Origin: Paenibacillus massiliensis subsp. panacisoli DSM 21345
GTDB lineage: Bacteria > Bacillota > Bacilli > Paenibacillales > Paenibacillaceae
Assembly: GCF_000426545.1 (NCBI RefSeq)
Contig: NZ_AUFO01000023.1
Location: forward strand, 1-64,000
Length of the DNA stretch: 64,000 bases
Direction of reading: 5' to 3'
Part shown: positions 17,290-26,381 of the stretch, piece after piece
Layout of the letters: every line of letters starts with the position of its first letter
Numbering within the stretch: position 1 is the first letter of the stretch
The notes under the pieces: model-generated
Database searches by the model: none
What the model was told of the DNA's origin: nothing
What the model saw: only the letters and a program-made list of their open reading frames with translations
Program-made: the position numbers and the translations under genes

Positions 17290-17973
17290 CTAATCACCGA
17301 CCTTATAGCCTAAACCGCGTACCGTTTTGATCAAAGTCGGCTGCTCTGGATTGTCCTCCAGCTTTTCCCTCAGCCTTTTGATATAGACCGTTAACGTATT
17401 GTCATTCACGAAATCGCTGGCCACGTCCCAGATTTGCTCCAAGAGCTGATTCCTAGTGAGGACCTGTCCAACGTGGTTGCCAAAGATCAGCAATAAGCGA
17501 TATTCCAAAGCGGTTAGCGGAATCTCGGAACCGTTTTTATGTACTTTGCCTTCCAGCGTATGGATTTGAACATTGTCGATAGCGATGATCGCTCCAGCGT
17601 GGGACGGCTTCTGGTATCTTCGCAAGACGGACTTGATCCGGGAGAGAAGCTCACGAACCCGAAAAGGTTTGGTAATGTAATCATCCGCTCCCATGTCGAG
17701 TCCCATCACGACATTGACCTCATCATCGATCACCGTTAAGAAGATGACTGGAATGTCTCGTCGCTCCTTCACCATCTTGCACAATTCATAACCGCTTCCG
17801 TCCGGAAGCTGTAAATCGAACAAGCATAAAGTGAATTGATCGATGTCTTCGGCGAGCACCTTTTGGGCTGAAGCGACATCATGGCAGAGAACGGTTATAT
17901 AACCATCTTGCTGCAGCGAATATTCCAGTCCCGACGCGATCGTCTTATCATCTTCGACTAATAAAATTTTCAA
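17290..17973 (-). CDS. OmpR-family response regulator
   Basis: 227 residues. Receiver domain with acidic pocket (VEDDKTIASG), phospho-acceptor Asp in LCLFDLQLPDGSG, and the switch Lys in DDYITKPF. The C-terminal winged helix ends HTLEGKVHKNG... and LIKTVRGLGYKVG. Cognate of the kinase directly downstream; likely activates the VanZ and ABC genes that follow on the same strand. Confidence 0.95.
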   Translation of the reverse strand: MKILLVEDDKTIASGLEYSLQQDGYITVLCHDVASAQKVLAEDIDQFTLCLFDLQLPDGSGYELCKMVKERRDIPVIFLTVIDDEVNVVMGLDMGADDYITKPFRVRELLSRIKSVLRRYQKPSHAGAIIAIDNVQIHTLEGKVHKNGSEIPLTALEYRLLLIFGNHVGQVLTRNQLLEQIWDVASDFVNDNTLTVYIKRLREKLEDNPEQPTLIKTVRGLGYKVGD

Positions 17974-18059
17974 TGCAGATCATCCTCACGTTAGAGTAAG
18001 TAGGTTCAAGTCGGCTGTCCCGCCTATGAAACAGGGAAGCTCAATATCATCCATGTCTA

Positions 18060-18285
18060 TCATCTTACCTTTCTCCGCATCATAGTACTCCCCAATAAAT
18101 AAGGAATAATTTTCTCGCAAAATTCTGTAACGCTTTTAAACATACTCTCTGATGCAATCCCTGATTCATCGATAACCAACAATTCTTTGTGTTCAGTAAG
18201 AGCAAGGTTGCGATTTAAATGGTTCAGTTGAAAAGAGGTACCTTTGCGATACAGTCATAGTCGTCGCTGCTTTTCAACTTCTTGG
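18060..18285 (-). pseudogene. Coding remnant, unknown family
   Basis: Two overlapping frames give protein-like sequence: SDDYDCIAKVPLFN, ending in a stop, then after a frame change LNHLNRNLALTEHKELLVID and MFKSVTEFCEKIIPYLLG to a stop at 18060. This looks like a short C-terminal region broken by a frameshift. I do not recognise the family. It fills most of the gap between the response regulator and the next gene. Confidence 0.35.
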
Positions 18286-18292
18286 ACTCAGC

Positions 18293-18919
18293 TTATCGAA
18301 GATTTTGAGATTCATAAAAACGATCTATCATTTGCTTTGTTTTCATCGGCGTTCTCAACGAAACTTGCTTCCCATCTTCATCAAAGGTCAAATGCCCCTT
18401 AAATGCTTCCGGCATATCCTGATATTGTTTCTCGACTTGTTGATATATCTTTTTAAAACAGGAATACCCGTATTTTTCAATTAGAAGAGGAAACCCGAAA
18501 GCAGATCTTAGAAACTCATATTCATAGTAGTTATAAGGAGTTGTCTCTGCTCTTTTTATTAAGAGCTCTAAGAAATGATTGATGACCTTGTCGATCTCTT
18601 GTTCGGTAGCATATTGGGCCAGTCCATGGATCGTGAGTAGTCTCATATCTAAGTATCGTTCTTTTTTATAAGCTTTCTGAAAAAAATCTTTCAACCCTAA
18701 TTCCTTGCATTGGATGAGACCTCTCAGAATTTTATTTCGCCATGCGGCATTCTTAGATTTAAAATACAAGATTTCTATTAAGTCTGCCTCTTCTTTTGTT
18801 AAAAACTCATAGACTACATCATCTAATGCCCTCATTATCCTAGGATCATTTTCGCGAATCGGCGCAGTTGTGAGGTATTTAATCGATTCCTTGTGAAGCT
18901 CTTGATTATTTAAAGACAT
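18293..18919 (-). CDS. HEAT-like helical protein, unknown
   Basis: 208 residues, soluble and almost all helical, with repeated segments of the HEAT/ARM kind (ADLIEILYFKSKNAAWRNKIL, then LRLLTIHGLAQYATEQEIDK-like). No catalytic motif is seen. Such proteins in Bacillota are usually annotated as hypothetical; HEAT-like repeats act as protein-binding scaffolds. It is monocistronic. ORF is confident, function is not. Confidence 0.7.
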   Translation of the reverse strand: MSLNNQELHKESIKYLTTAPIRENDPRIMRALDDVVYEFLTKEEADLIEILYFKSKNAAWRNKILRGLIQCKELGLKDFFQKAYKKERYLDMRLLTIHGLAQYATEQEIDKVINHFLELLIKRAETTPYNYYEYEFLRSAFGFPLLIEKYGYSCFKKIYQQVEKQYQDMPEAFKGHLTFDEDGKQVSLRTPMKTKQMIDRFYESQNLR

Positions 18920-19284
18920 AGTGCATGCCCCTTTATAAACTTATTCAACATGAATGCTACATTTATATACAAATCCATTAAGACAACAGATTGTAGAGTT
19001 AGCTTCAGCAAATCACTGTGACGGCCAATTTTGCCTCTAAAGTAAGTATGTCCCCCAAAACTTCCCTAAGCAAGGTAAATTATACATCAGCATGTTATTT
19101 TACTCGCTTTTTAGGGACTTTATTTTAGGTCAACCGATCTTCACTGGTTAGCATTTTTTATTGGTTATTGGAAGTGTATAGATTTCCCCAGAAAGGCATT
19201 GGATACGCTGCTTGCGGAGAAGCTTTGGCTATGATCCGAAAGGTTAACTGGAGTACACTACGAAGTATAAATTAACTATTAAAG

Positions 19285-19440
19285 GTGGCTACAAATGAGC
19301 AGCAAGCTTGTCTTTACAACCCACAGATTGCCATTGAAGGCTTACGGCCTGCAGGTGCATTCGGGAAACGATTGTGCCATAATTTGAACCCCCAGCAGCT
19401 TCCGTATATGATTAACCATATGAGGAATTATACAGGCTGA
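19285..19440 (+). CDS. Possible 51-residue ORF upstream of IF-3 paralogue
   Basis: From a GTG at 19285 an open frame reads VATNEQQACLYNPQIAIEGL and ends HNLNPQQLPYMINHMRNYTG. An alternative frame has ATG at 19294 behind AAAGGTGG but stops after 30 codons. Either could be a leader peptide or the tail of a lost gene. The rest of 18920-19499 shows other short protein-like stretches without starts (for example RFPQKGIGYAACGEALAMI around 19170-19220), so decay is likely. Confidence 0.25.
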   Translation: MATNEQQACLYNPQIAIEGLRPAGAFGKRLCHNLNPQQLPYMINHMRNYTG

Positions 19441-19499
19441 ACATCAGGATGGCGTTGTCATTTTTGCGTTCACCTGATATGGCAGGAGGTTGAGTTACC

Positions 19500-20021
19500 G
19501 TGGCAGTCTTAATTAACGAACAAATTAGAGCGTCCGAGGTCTTGCTTACCGGACTGAATGGTGAAGCAATCGGCATTGTCACCAGAGAGGAGGCGCTCGC
19601 TATGGCCAAGTCCAAAAAAGTCGATCTGGTCTGCACCTCACTGATGAGCAGTCCCCCGCCCTGCAGCCTGATGGCTAAGGGCAAAGCTAAGGCAACGGCA
19701 CAGAAAGAGTCAGCGACTGCACGCAAAGCAGGTAAAAGTCAGCAAGCTGGCGGTAACGGCAGACAAGAAAAAGTCAAGGAGTTGCGCTTCACTGCTCACA
19801 TCGAACAGCATGATTACGACACGAAGCTGCGGCAAGCGGATAAGCATCTGCGCTCCGGCAAGCCAGTGCAGCTTGTAGTTAAGGCCTCCGGTGCGAAGGA
19901 GGGAGCAGCAGCCAAGAAAGTGCTGGAGCTTCTATTGAGTGAACTTAAGGAAGTCGGAAGTAAGGAAACGGGCATTCAGACAAGTGGAAAAGGCTCTCAG
20001 GTGAAGCTCATACCACGCTGA
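19500..20021 (+). CDS. Divergent IF-3 (translation initiation factor) paralogue
   Basis: 173 residues from a GTG at 19500 (AGGAGG ten bases before). The N-domain (LINEQIRASEVLLTGLNGEAIGI) and C-domain (FTAHIEQHDYDTKLRQADKHL) are IF-3-like. The linker block that in true IF-3 reads like PPVCRIMDYGK is here PPPCSLMAKGK, followed by a Lys/Ala/Gln-rich insertion. IF-3 binds the 30S subunit and checks initiator tRNA. The rpmI-rplT partners of the housekeeping infC are absent, so this is a second copy, possibly for stress or antibiotic conditions. Confidence 0.85.
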   Translation: MAVLINEQIRASEVLLTGLNGEAIGIVTREEALAMAKSKKVDLVCTSLMSSPPPCSLMAKGKAKATAQKESATARKAGKSQQAGGNGRQEKVKELRFTAHIEQHDYDTKLRQADKHLRSGKPVQLVVKASGAKEGAAAKKVLELLLSELKEVGSKETGIQTSGKGSQVKLIPR

Positions 20022-20233
20022 GCCAAAAAGGAGCAGATCCCTTAGCTTAATATGCTCAGGGCCTACTCCTTTTCTTGGTTCTCGAATTCCCAAACGTGCA
20101 CTTTCCTTTCGCACAATTGGAATGACTTCTTCGCGAGATAGATTGAAACTACGGTATCCACACCTTCTACGTATAATGCACCTTCATGACTGCGAGCTGA
20201 TCCTAGGGCATCATTCCAATCAGAGCTTTGTTA

Positions 20234-21973
20234 TTAAAGCAGCTTAATCAGTTCCTCCAGCTCATCAACCAATACTTTTGCAAGTTCAAAATCAGTATCT
20301 TTTAAAGCCAATTCTATTTTCATTTCAATCGACTTTTTCTTTTGTTCCGTTGCTAAATAGTCTTTATTAAAATGACTAGTATAAATCATCTGTCTGAATT
20401 TCCGCATACTCATTTTTCTAATCGTCTTGTCATCAATGATTAACACATAGTCCATACCGTTTACAACAGAATAGAAATCGTGAGAAATCATCAGAACCGC
20501 ACCTTTGTAGTCTTCAATTGCTTTCTCCAGTGCGAGCTGTGAATAGATGTCTAAATGGCTTGTCGGTTCGTCGAGAAGCAGTACGTTTGCTTGACTGGCA
20601 GACACTTTAGCCAATTGAAGCATGTTTTTTTCTCCACCGGATAAAGATTCGATCTTCTGATTAAGAATTTCTCCTTCAAAGCCGTAGCTTGAAAGATACG
20701 ATCTAATCTCATCATAAGTTGTAAATCCAGCATCAATGAATTCATCCAGTATGGTGTTCGAATCCTTAAGCGTTTCGCCTTGGTGTTGAGATAAATAAGC
20801 CACTTTCGCATCAGCATGTATTTCAATGGAATCATGATTATTTTTGAAGATTTCTCGGAGTAACGTCGTTTTGCCGGTACCGTTTGCACCGATAATGGCT
20901 ACTTTATCTGTAGATTTTATTTCAAAGCTAACATGGTGTAGAAGCAACTCATCAAAGGCAGCACTATAATTATTGACACGTACAACCACGGTGTCTTCCA
21001 TTTCATGATCTATACCAAAATGAATATTCGGCTGCTTAATATCAACAAACGGTGCTTTAATTCTACGCGCTTCCAATCTTTCTTGAAACTTGACTCTGGC
21101 CTTTAACGCTCTCCCTCTGGATGCTTCTGAATTATAAGTTGCGATTGCTCTAAGATTATCAATGATCGTATCGTTTCGTTCAATCTCTTCCTGTTCAGCG
21201 ACTGCAAGCTCCTGCGACTCCATTTTAGTCTGAAGTAAAGAGAAGTTATACTCTATATATCGCCCATCAAACTCTTGGAGCTCCATGTTTTCCAGGTGTA
21301 TAATTTTGTTGAAGCAATGATTCAATAGATATCGGTTGTGCGTAACAACCAGCAGCATTCCCTTGTGGGAGTTAATGAGTTTTTTCAGTGCATTCAGGTT
21401 CTCAAAGTCTAAAAATACATCTGGTTCGTCCATAATCATTAAGTCTGGACTACTCAGCATCTCCTTCATCACTTGAATAAGCTTGAATTCTCCACCACTC
21501 AGATCGGATACCCTGAGATCTTTTAGCTTCATGAGGTTAGCTAGATTTAGCTTCTTATTCATGTTGCTTTCAAAATCATCGCCACCCATGGATTCGAATG
21601 CGTCTAAAGCTAATTGATACTTTTCCAGAAGCGAGTCCATATCCGTTGATGTTTCCATTTCCGTACAAATCGCTGTTATTTCATCTTGTATCCTAATAAA
21701 CTCTTCTCCTATATATTCAAAAACAGTTATTTCCTTCGCGTTGTCTATTTGTGAGAACTGACTGACATACCCGATTCTGCAATTGGGGTCTATCTCTAAT
21801 TTGCCATCGAACAAATATCTTTCTGGATCGATTAGGATATCGATCAGTGTACTTTTCCCACTGCCGCTTGTTCCTATAAAAGCACAATGTTGTCCCTCTT
21901 CAAGCGTAAATGAAATGTCTTTATATAGTTCCTTTTGCGGAAACGAGAAGGATAGGTTATCCACTTTTATCAT
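20234..21973 (-). CDS. ABC-F family ATPase (ribosome-protection type)
   Basis: 579 residues with two ATPase domains and no membrane helices. Walker A GTSGSGKST and GANGTGKTT; signatures LSGGEFKLIQ and LSGGEKNML; Walker B LMIMDEPDVFLDF and VLLLDEPTSHLDI. A charged linker (about residues 245-310, ending KARVKFQERLEARRIKAPF) is where ABC-F proteins reach toward the ribosomal P-site tRNA. Members rescue ribosomes or give resistance to macrolides, lincosamides or pleuromutilins. Convergent with the IF-3 paralogue. Confidence 0.9.
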   Translation of the reverse strand: MIKVDNLSFSFPQKELYKDISFTLEEGQHCAFIGTSGSGKSTLIDILIDPERYLFDGKLEIDPNCRIGYVSQFSQIDNAKEITVFEYIGEEFIRIQDEITAICTEMETSTDMDSLLEKYQLALDAFESMGGDDFESNMNKKLNLANLMKLKDLRVSDLSGGEFKLIQVMKEMLSSPDLMIMDEPDVFLDFENLNALKKLINSHKGMLLVVTHNRYLLNHCFNKIIHLENMELQEFDGRYIEYNFSLLQTKMESQELAVAEQEEIERNDTIIDNLRAIATYNSEASRGRALKARVKFQERLEARRIKAPFVDIKQPNIHFGIDHEMEDTVVVRVNNYSAAFDELLLHHVSFEIKSTDKVAIIGANGTGKTTLLREIFKNNHDSIEIHADAKVAYLSQHQGETLKDSNTILDEFIDAGFTTYDEIRSYLSSYGFEGEILNQKIESLSGGEKNMLQLAKVSASQANVLLLDEPTSHLDIYSQLALEKAIEDYKGAVLMISHDFYSVVNGMDYVLIIDDKTIRKMSMRKFRQMIYTSHFNKDYLATEQKKKSIEMKIELALKDTDFELAKVLVDELEELIKLL

Positions 21974-22096
21974 AATGTTACCTTTCTTTATAGCTAAAAT
22001 GGTGGCTAGTATTGGCGGTATGGCGGAACATGAATGTTGAGTTTGCCGTTGTTCAGAGTAACACTGTTTACCACCAAGTTCAATTCAGTTATTGAT

Positions 22097-23653
22097 CTAA
22101 TTCAACTCAAAATTGCTTAACAATGCCAATGCCTCTTCATGATCCGGCTCAAGCTCTATTAATTTCCGCAAGTATCCCAGAGCATCTTCGTCTAACTCTA
22201 ACTCGAAACAACAAATCGCCAGACAATAAAATACGGTCGATACGATCTCACCTTGTTCTTGATCTATTGAAATTTCCAAAAACCGTTTGGCCTCCTCGTA
22301 CATGTCCGACTCAAAGAGGAGTAATCCTGCATCCAATGCTAAATCATAGCGCTGCTCCATTACGTAGTGCGAGGACCACATACGCTGTATACCGCTCAAA
22401 ATATCCTGCTTTTCTCCATCGTCTGCATCCTGCAACAGACTCGAGATCCGCTTCGTACTTTGAATGAAAAATTCAACATCATATCCACCCAAACGCCAAA
22501 AACTTAAAATTTGTTGTAGTCCCATGTTATCTAGATTGCGATCTATCCCCATTTTCAAACTGAAAAACTCATCTGGGCCAAAGCGTATAATACTTCGACG
22601 ATAAGCTAATCTTGTATTGAAATAGTCCAGCGGTGTATCCACATTGAGAATACAGCCCACATTTATATCTTTATAATGATGTGGAGGAAATAACGCCATG
22701 GCCCCCCTTTGTTCAAAAACATGCTGAATCGCATGGTAGTTGGCCGTTAAAGAAAAACTTCCGTGCAGGATCAACTCTGGCGGTTCTGCAAATTTCCAGT
22801 TATCAAGCAGGTGATCCCCCTTGTCTGCTGTTATTAATAAGAATCCTGCTTGAGATAACCGATTCAAACGTTCCAAACAGTTGAGTCCAGCGACAGGAAA
22901 TAAAATATGAGAATCCTCTAGTTGTTCCTGGTAGACTGCTATGACATCACGATATGGAAAGGTTGCTTGCTCATACTCGGGCGCCTGCCTATGCTCATAA
23001 CGCAAAGATATTTGGTTTAATAAATCAGATGGTTTAAGTGAAGCCTCCTGCTCAGGATACTCAACAAAAACATCAGCTTCATAAATTTGACCATCTCCTA
23101 CATAAATCAACTCTTGAGGTATGCTATCAAAAAAATAGTTGGCAATAATGATTAAGGGCTGCTTTACATCTGCCTCCCTAATCGTTGTGCCCGATACAAC
23201 AAGGTTCAGAACCGTATCATGAACAGCATCGAATTGCGCAAAATCAAGTAATCCTTCGGTAATAAACGATTGAAAAGCAGGATGCTCCCTCCAGGCTAGA
23301 ACATTGTTTATCGCCAAATCCGTCATAATATAACGGAACGAAGGTAATGAAATCCCAGCATAATCTCTTAGCTGACACAGCTCACTTAACACATGGAATG
23401 CAAGACGCCCCGCTCCTGCTCCAAGCTCCACAATCACAACAGGTTCCGAACTATATCCCTTATTCGCCCGATCTTGAAGAAACCCGAATATCATTTCGGC
23501 ATAGGAAGCAGCGATCATCGGATTACTCGTTATATATTGAGGCACTTGATCATTATTCCAAGCTTTTGTTCCTTTATCTTCATAGTACTTCCGCTGAATA
23601 TTCCATATAGGTGCTTCACTAAAGCGGTAGCGTTGTTTGTTTTTATTGTTCAT
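22097..23653 (-). CDS. SAM-dependent methyltransferase with C-terminal TPR region
   Basis: 518 residues. The first half has a SAM-binding motif I (PVVIVELGAGAGRLAFHVL), and IANYFFDSIPQELIYVGDGQ farther on, resembling the MidA/NDUFAF7-like methyltransferase group. The last ~70 residues look like TPRs (FYCLAICCFELELDEDALGY, then LIELEPDHEEALALL). MidA-type enzymes methylate protein side chains, but the substrate here is unknown. Confidence 0.75.
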   Translation of the reverse strand: MNNKNKQRYRFSEAPIWNIQRKYYEDKGTKAWNNDQVPQYITSNPMIAASYAEMIFGFLQDRANKGYSSEPVVIVELGAGAGRLAFHVLSELCQLRDYAGISLPSFRYIMTDLAINNVLAWREHPAFQSFITEGLLDFAQFDAVHDTVLNLVVSGTTIREADVKQPLIIIANYFFDSIPQELIYVGDGQIYEADVFVEYPEQEASLKPSDLLNQISLRYEHRQAPEYEQATFPYRDVIAVYQEQLEDSHILFPVAGLNCLERLNRLSQAGFLLITADKGDHLLDNWKFAEPPELILHGSFSLTANYHAIQHVFEQRGAMALFPPHHYKDINVGCILNVDTPLDYFNTRLAYRRSIIRFGPDEFFSLKMGIDRNLDNMGLQQILSFWRLGGYDVEFFIQSTKRISSLLQDADDGEKQDILSGIQRMWSSHYVMEQRYDLALDAGLLLFESDMYEEAKRFLEISIDQEQGEIVSTVFYCLAICCFELELDEDALGYLRKLIELEPDHEEALALLSNFELN

Positions 23654-23718
23654 TACGACTTATCCTGCCCTCTGAAAGTTTTGAGATACCTATTATCCTA
23701 TTTCATTAAAAATCTTTC

Positions 23719-24384
23719 TCACGAATTTCGTTTGTTAACTTCAATCGCAATGAATTCCGGCAAATAATTGGGAGTACAGCCCTTTGAGACCATTTCATCT
23801 TTATAAAGACCCGTTTTCTCACCAAGTTCAATACACCGTGCTCGAAACTTTTGATCATAAACGCCGATCCACCCTACAATGAAATTCATCGCCCATTGAA
23901 CCTCCGGTTCTTCCTGCATAATATTAGCTTCAATTGCTGCTAGTAAGTCTTCGGTGTTATCAGGCGGTGTTTGTCCAGTCCATCTCAATCGCGCTTGATA
24001 ATACCAGAAAGTTCTTCTTTGAAGAGCAGAAGGGCTATTGTCCCATGACTCCATCCATGCAATTGTCTTCTTGTCTTTGGTGAGCTGATTAGCCATTAAC
24101 CAATCCATTAAGTGATTTCGCTCATCGAAAGTGTGAATCTGCATATCCTGATCAAGCTTATTCAGCACATCTTCTGAAAGAAGTTTTTTGTCCATAATCA
24201 AGATTGCCAATAGTCTGGGCAAAAAATCCTCGGTTGACCAAAGTTCCATAGCTAATTCGTGATCTTTTTTAATGTCCTTCGCGATTTTTCGTAAGTCCCC
24301 TAGCTTAGTTGTACTATTGATCTGTGCTAGGATGTTTTCTGCCTTTGAAGAACGTTTCATTTCTGAACTTTCATTCTTATTCAT
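23719..24384 (-). CDS. DNA alkylation repair protein (AlkD-like)
   Basis: 221 residues from the ATG at 24384; AAGGAG lies 12 bases upstream and a TTG at 24396 has no room for it. All-helical, with HEAT-repeat-like segments (KLGDLRKIAKDIKKDHELAM, ELWSTEDFLPRLLAILIMD) and a Trp-rich helix (RRTFWYYQARLRWTG), as in the PF08713 AlkD family that removes 3- and 7-alkylpurines. Some members lack glycosylase activity; the catalytic residues are not certain here. Confidence 0.8.
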   Translation of the reverse strand: MNKNESSEMKRSSKAENILAQINSTTKLGDLRKIAKDIKKDHELAMELWSTEDFLPRLLAILIMDKKLLSEDVLNKLDQDMQIHTFDERNHLMDWLMANQLTKDKKTIAWMESWDNSPSALQRRTFWYYQARLRWTGQTPPDNTEDLLAAIEANIMQEEPEVQWAMNFIVGWIGVYDQKFRARCIELGEKTGLYKDEMVSKGCTPNYLPEFIAIEVNKRNS

Positions 24385-24511
24385 TGGACACCACAACTCC
24401 TTTATGAAAGCACTGTGTCATAATATGTCCTTGGTGCGATATATCAATAACTTAATTTCGTTATAAGTCTTATCGCATACAAATGTACCATAACGGAGTG
24501 CTTCATTTCCC

Positions 24512-24532
24512 CCTACTTATGTACGGTTCACC
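24512..24532 (-). repeat. rlmH-end repeat, copy H (most distal)
   Basis: CCTACTTATGTACGGTTCACC matches the rlmH stop region (37986-38010) with gaps: ACTTATG, TACGGTTCACC. It is one of eight copies in the same orientation and may mark the outer edge of the array. The left neighbour is the AlkD-like gene; no more copies are clear to the left until a weak one at 1471. Confidence 0.5.
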
Positions 24533-24631
24533 ATGTTAAACTAAAACGAGAATTACCTACTCTATACTAAAGAATGCTACATAACCAGATGTAGGCAGAT
24601 TATACGCCAAAAATAGGTAGAAAGGGGCGCC

Positions 24632-25612
24632 ATGAATCGTTCTCTGAAGCAACTGATGAAGTCATTATTAGTACCAGCGATCCCCGGTGGAATCATTACT
24701 ATTCTTATATTTTATTCGGACTACTTCCAATTCGAACTTGTTGACAAATTTCTACTGTTTGCGTCTTTCGTCATTGTACCGCTTGTAATCTTATTTTTGA
24801 ACTATGACGAAAAGAATAAACATCAACGAATCGTTTATGCCTCTATTACATGGCTTCAATTTCCCGCAGCGCTTCTTGCCCTGACTTCCGTAATGAGCAG
24901 TAAGATATGGGGATTAGAAATCACGGCAATACCGGGGATTCTCTCCCTTGGGTGGCTACTGTTCACACTGCTACTCGGTATTTATGGATTTATAAATATT
25001 GTAATTCACAAGGGAAAATCAGCGGAAATAGCGATTGGCGCGGGACTCGTTTATTTTTTTATCGGGGGCATTTGGTTTACCTTATATCAATATCAATTGA
25101 ACCTCTTCCAGGCTAATCCTGCAACGCATGCGTTAAGCTCCGTCCACTTTCATTTTTCATCTGCTATCGTTCCGATTTTTATTGGTGCACTGGGACGGAT
25201 CATGTCGAAGAAAAGCTGGTACCCCTGGGTCGTTGCCATCGATATCATCGGCCCCATATTGATTGCTTTTGGTATGATCTTCTCCAAGCCAATAGAGTAC
25301 ATTGGTGTCACTTTGTTCGCCTGTAATATTGTGGTCTACACCACTTATCTCCTTACTTACTTGAGGAGACACTCTTTACGCAATAAGGCAACCTTCTTTT
25401 TAGGCCTTTCCTGCTTAGCCTTTTACACGGTTATCGTCATTTCCATTTTCTATCCGCTACTGAGAAACATGTTTTCCTTAACCATACTCGATTTCATTCC
25501 CATATACGGATCTCTGCATGCATTTGGTTTTGTCTTATGTGGATTAATTGGTTGGGTGCACATGGTAGACTCTATTAAGAAAAAAAGCTTGTCTACGAGT
25601 ATAGATGCGTGA
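24632..25612 (+). CDS. YndJ-family membrane protein
   Basis: 326 residues, about nine or ten hydrophobic helices (for example FLLFASFVIVPLVILFL, FLGLSCLAFYTVIVISIFY). Sequence style and the HFHFSSAIVPIFIGALGR block match YndJ-like membrane proteins of Bacillus. His residues in ALSSVHFHFSSA lie within a helix and may bind metal. Function unknown. It has AGAAAGGGG before the ATG and its own terminator, and is the only gene between repeat copies H and G, so it behaves as a single-gene cassette. Confidence 0.75.
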   Translation: MNRSLKQLMKSLLVPAIPGGIITILIFYSDYFQFELVDKFLLFASFVIVPLVILFLNYDEKNKHQRIVYASITWLQFPAALLALTSVMSSKIWGLEITAIPGILSLGWLLFTLLLGIYGFINIVIHKGKSAEIAIGAGLVYFFIGGIWFTLYQYQLNLFQANPATHALSSVHFHFSSAIVPIFIGALGRIMSKKSWYPWVVAIDIIGPILIAFGMIFSKPIEYIGVTLFACNIVVYTTYLLTYLRRHSLRNKATFFLGLSCLAFYTVIVISIFYPLLRNMFSLTILDFIPIYGSLHAFGFVLCGLIGWVHMVDSIKKKSLSTSIDA

Positions 25613-25644
25613 TCGACTTGTGTGAATGATTACATACAAAACTT

Positions 25645-25690
25645 AACGGCCTTCGTCCCATCGAATTCAGGACGAAGGCCGCTTAACGAT
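25645..25690 (+). terminator. Terminator after yndJ-like gene
   Basis: Arms CGGCCTTCGTCC (25647-25658) and GGACGAAGGCCG (25670-25681) are perfectly paired and are followed after a few bases by a T run (25692-25698). Confidence 0.85.
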
Positions 25691-25741
25691 CTTTTTTTCA
25701 CTGTTTACTTGACTGGGCAGTTCAGTTCATCTTGCAGATGC

Positions 25742-25763
25742 ATCACTTGTGATACGGTTCACC
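25742..25763 (-). repeat. rlmH-end repeat, copy G
   Basis: ATCACTTGTGATACGGTTCACC resembles the rlmH end copy (GTCACTTATGGTATGGTTCACC), with four differences. Same orientation as the other copies. It lies between the yndJ terminator and the small membrane protein gene. Confidence 0.65.
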
Positions 25764-25879
25764 TTGTTTGTTGCTTCGCCAACGAGAAAAGACTGAGAAG
25801 TCTCTCAGTCTACACCATATCTATAATCAATACATCGCTAAAAGTCCCACCTTACTATGTAAGCATAACAATGGAAAAT

Positions 25880-26254
25880 TCACTTGTCACCACGTCTTGC
25901 AAAAGTACTTAAAATAGAATTCCTAAGAGAAACAATTATAATTTCAGGTAATAAAACAAAAAATACATATGCCAACACAATGAATGGTAAGGAAGCAATA
26001 AAAATATCAGCTCCCTGGCTTTCTCTGGAGCGCTCAACTAGCAACCACCACAAAGGTATTGTAATAATCCACAATAGAACATTAGAAATCATTAAATAAC
26101 CAATATTTCTCCATAGGAGACAAAATAAAAAGGCAATGATTGCTGGAATAATCCACGAACCTATCATACGACCATTACTTAATATCACAAACGCAATAAT
26201 TGGATAGAGAAGTGTGATGAATATCTGAACAGCTCTATTACTATATAAACTCAT
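25880..26254 (-). CDS. Small four-helix membrane protein, unknown
   Basis: 124 residues with about four membrane helices (VQIFITLLYPIIAFVILS, SWIIPAIIAFLFCLLW, NVLLWIITIPLWWLLV, IASLPFIVLAYVFFVLLPEI). AAAGGGGA precedes the ATG. AT-rich like the rest of the cassette region. It is divergent from the secreted cysteine-hydrolase-like gene with about 130 bases between them. No family recognised; an immunity-like role for its neighbour is possible but unproven. Confidence 0.65.
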   Translation of the reverse strand: MSLYSNRAVQIFITLLYPIIAFVILSNGRMIGSWIIPAIIAFLFCLLWRNIGYLMISNVLLWIITIPLWWLLVERSRESQGADIFIASLPFIVLAYVFFVLLPEIIIVSLRNSILSTFARRGDK

Positions 26255-26381
26255 TTGTCTGTCCCCTTTCTACTCAAAACAACAATATCCCTTTTTATAT
26301 AATTATACCCTATTATACTATTTACTCCCATGTTTATTTTGTATATAATTGGAATTAAAATCCAATAGAAAGGGAGTGTAA

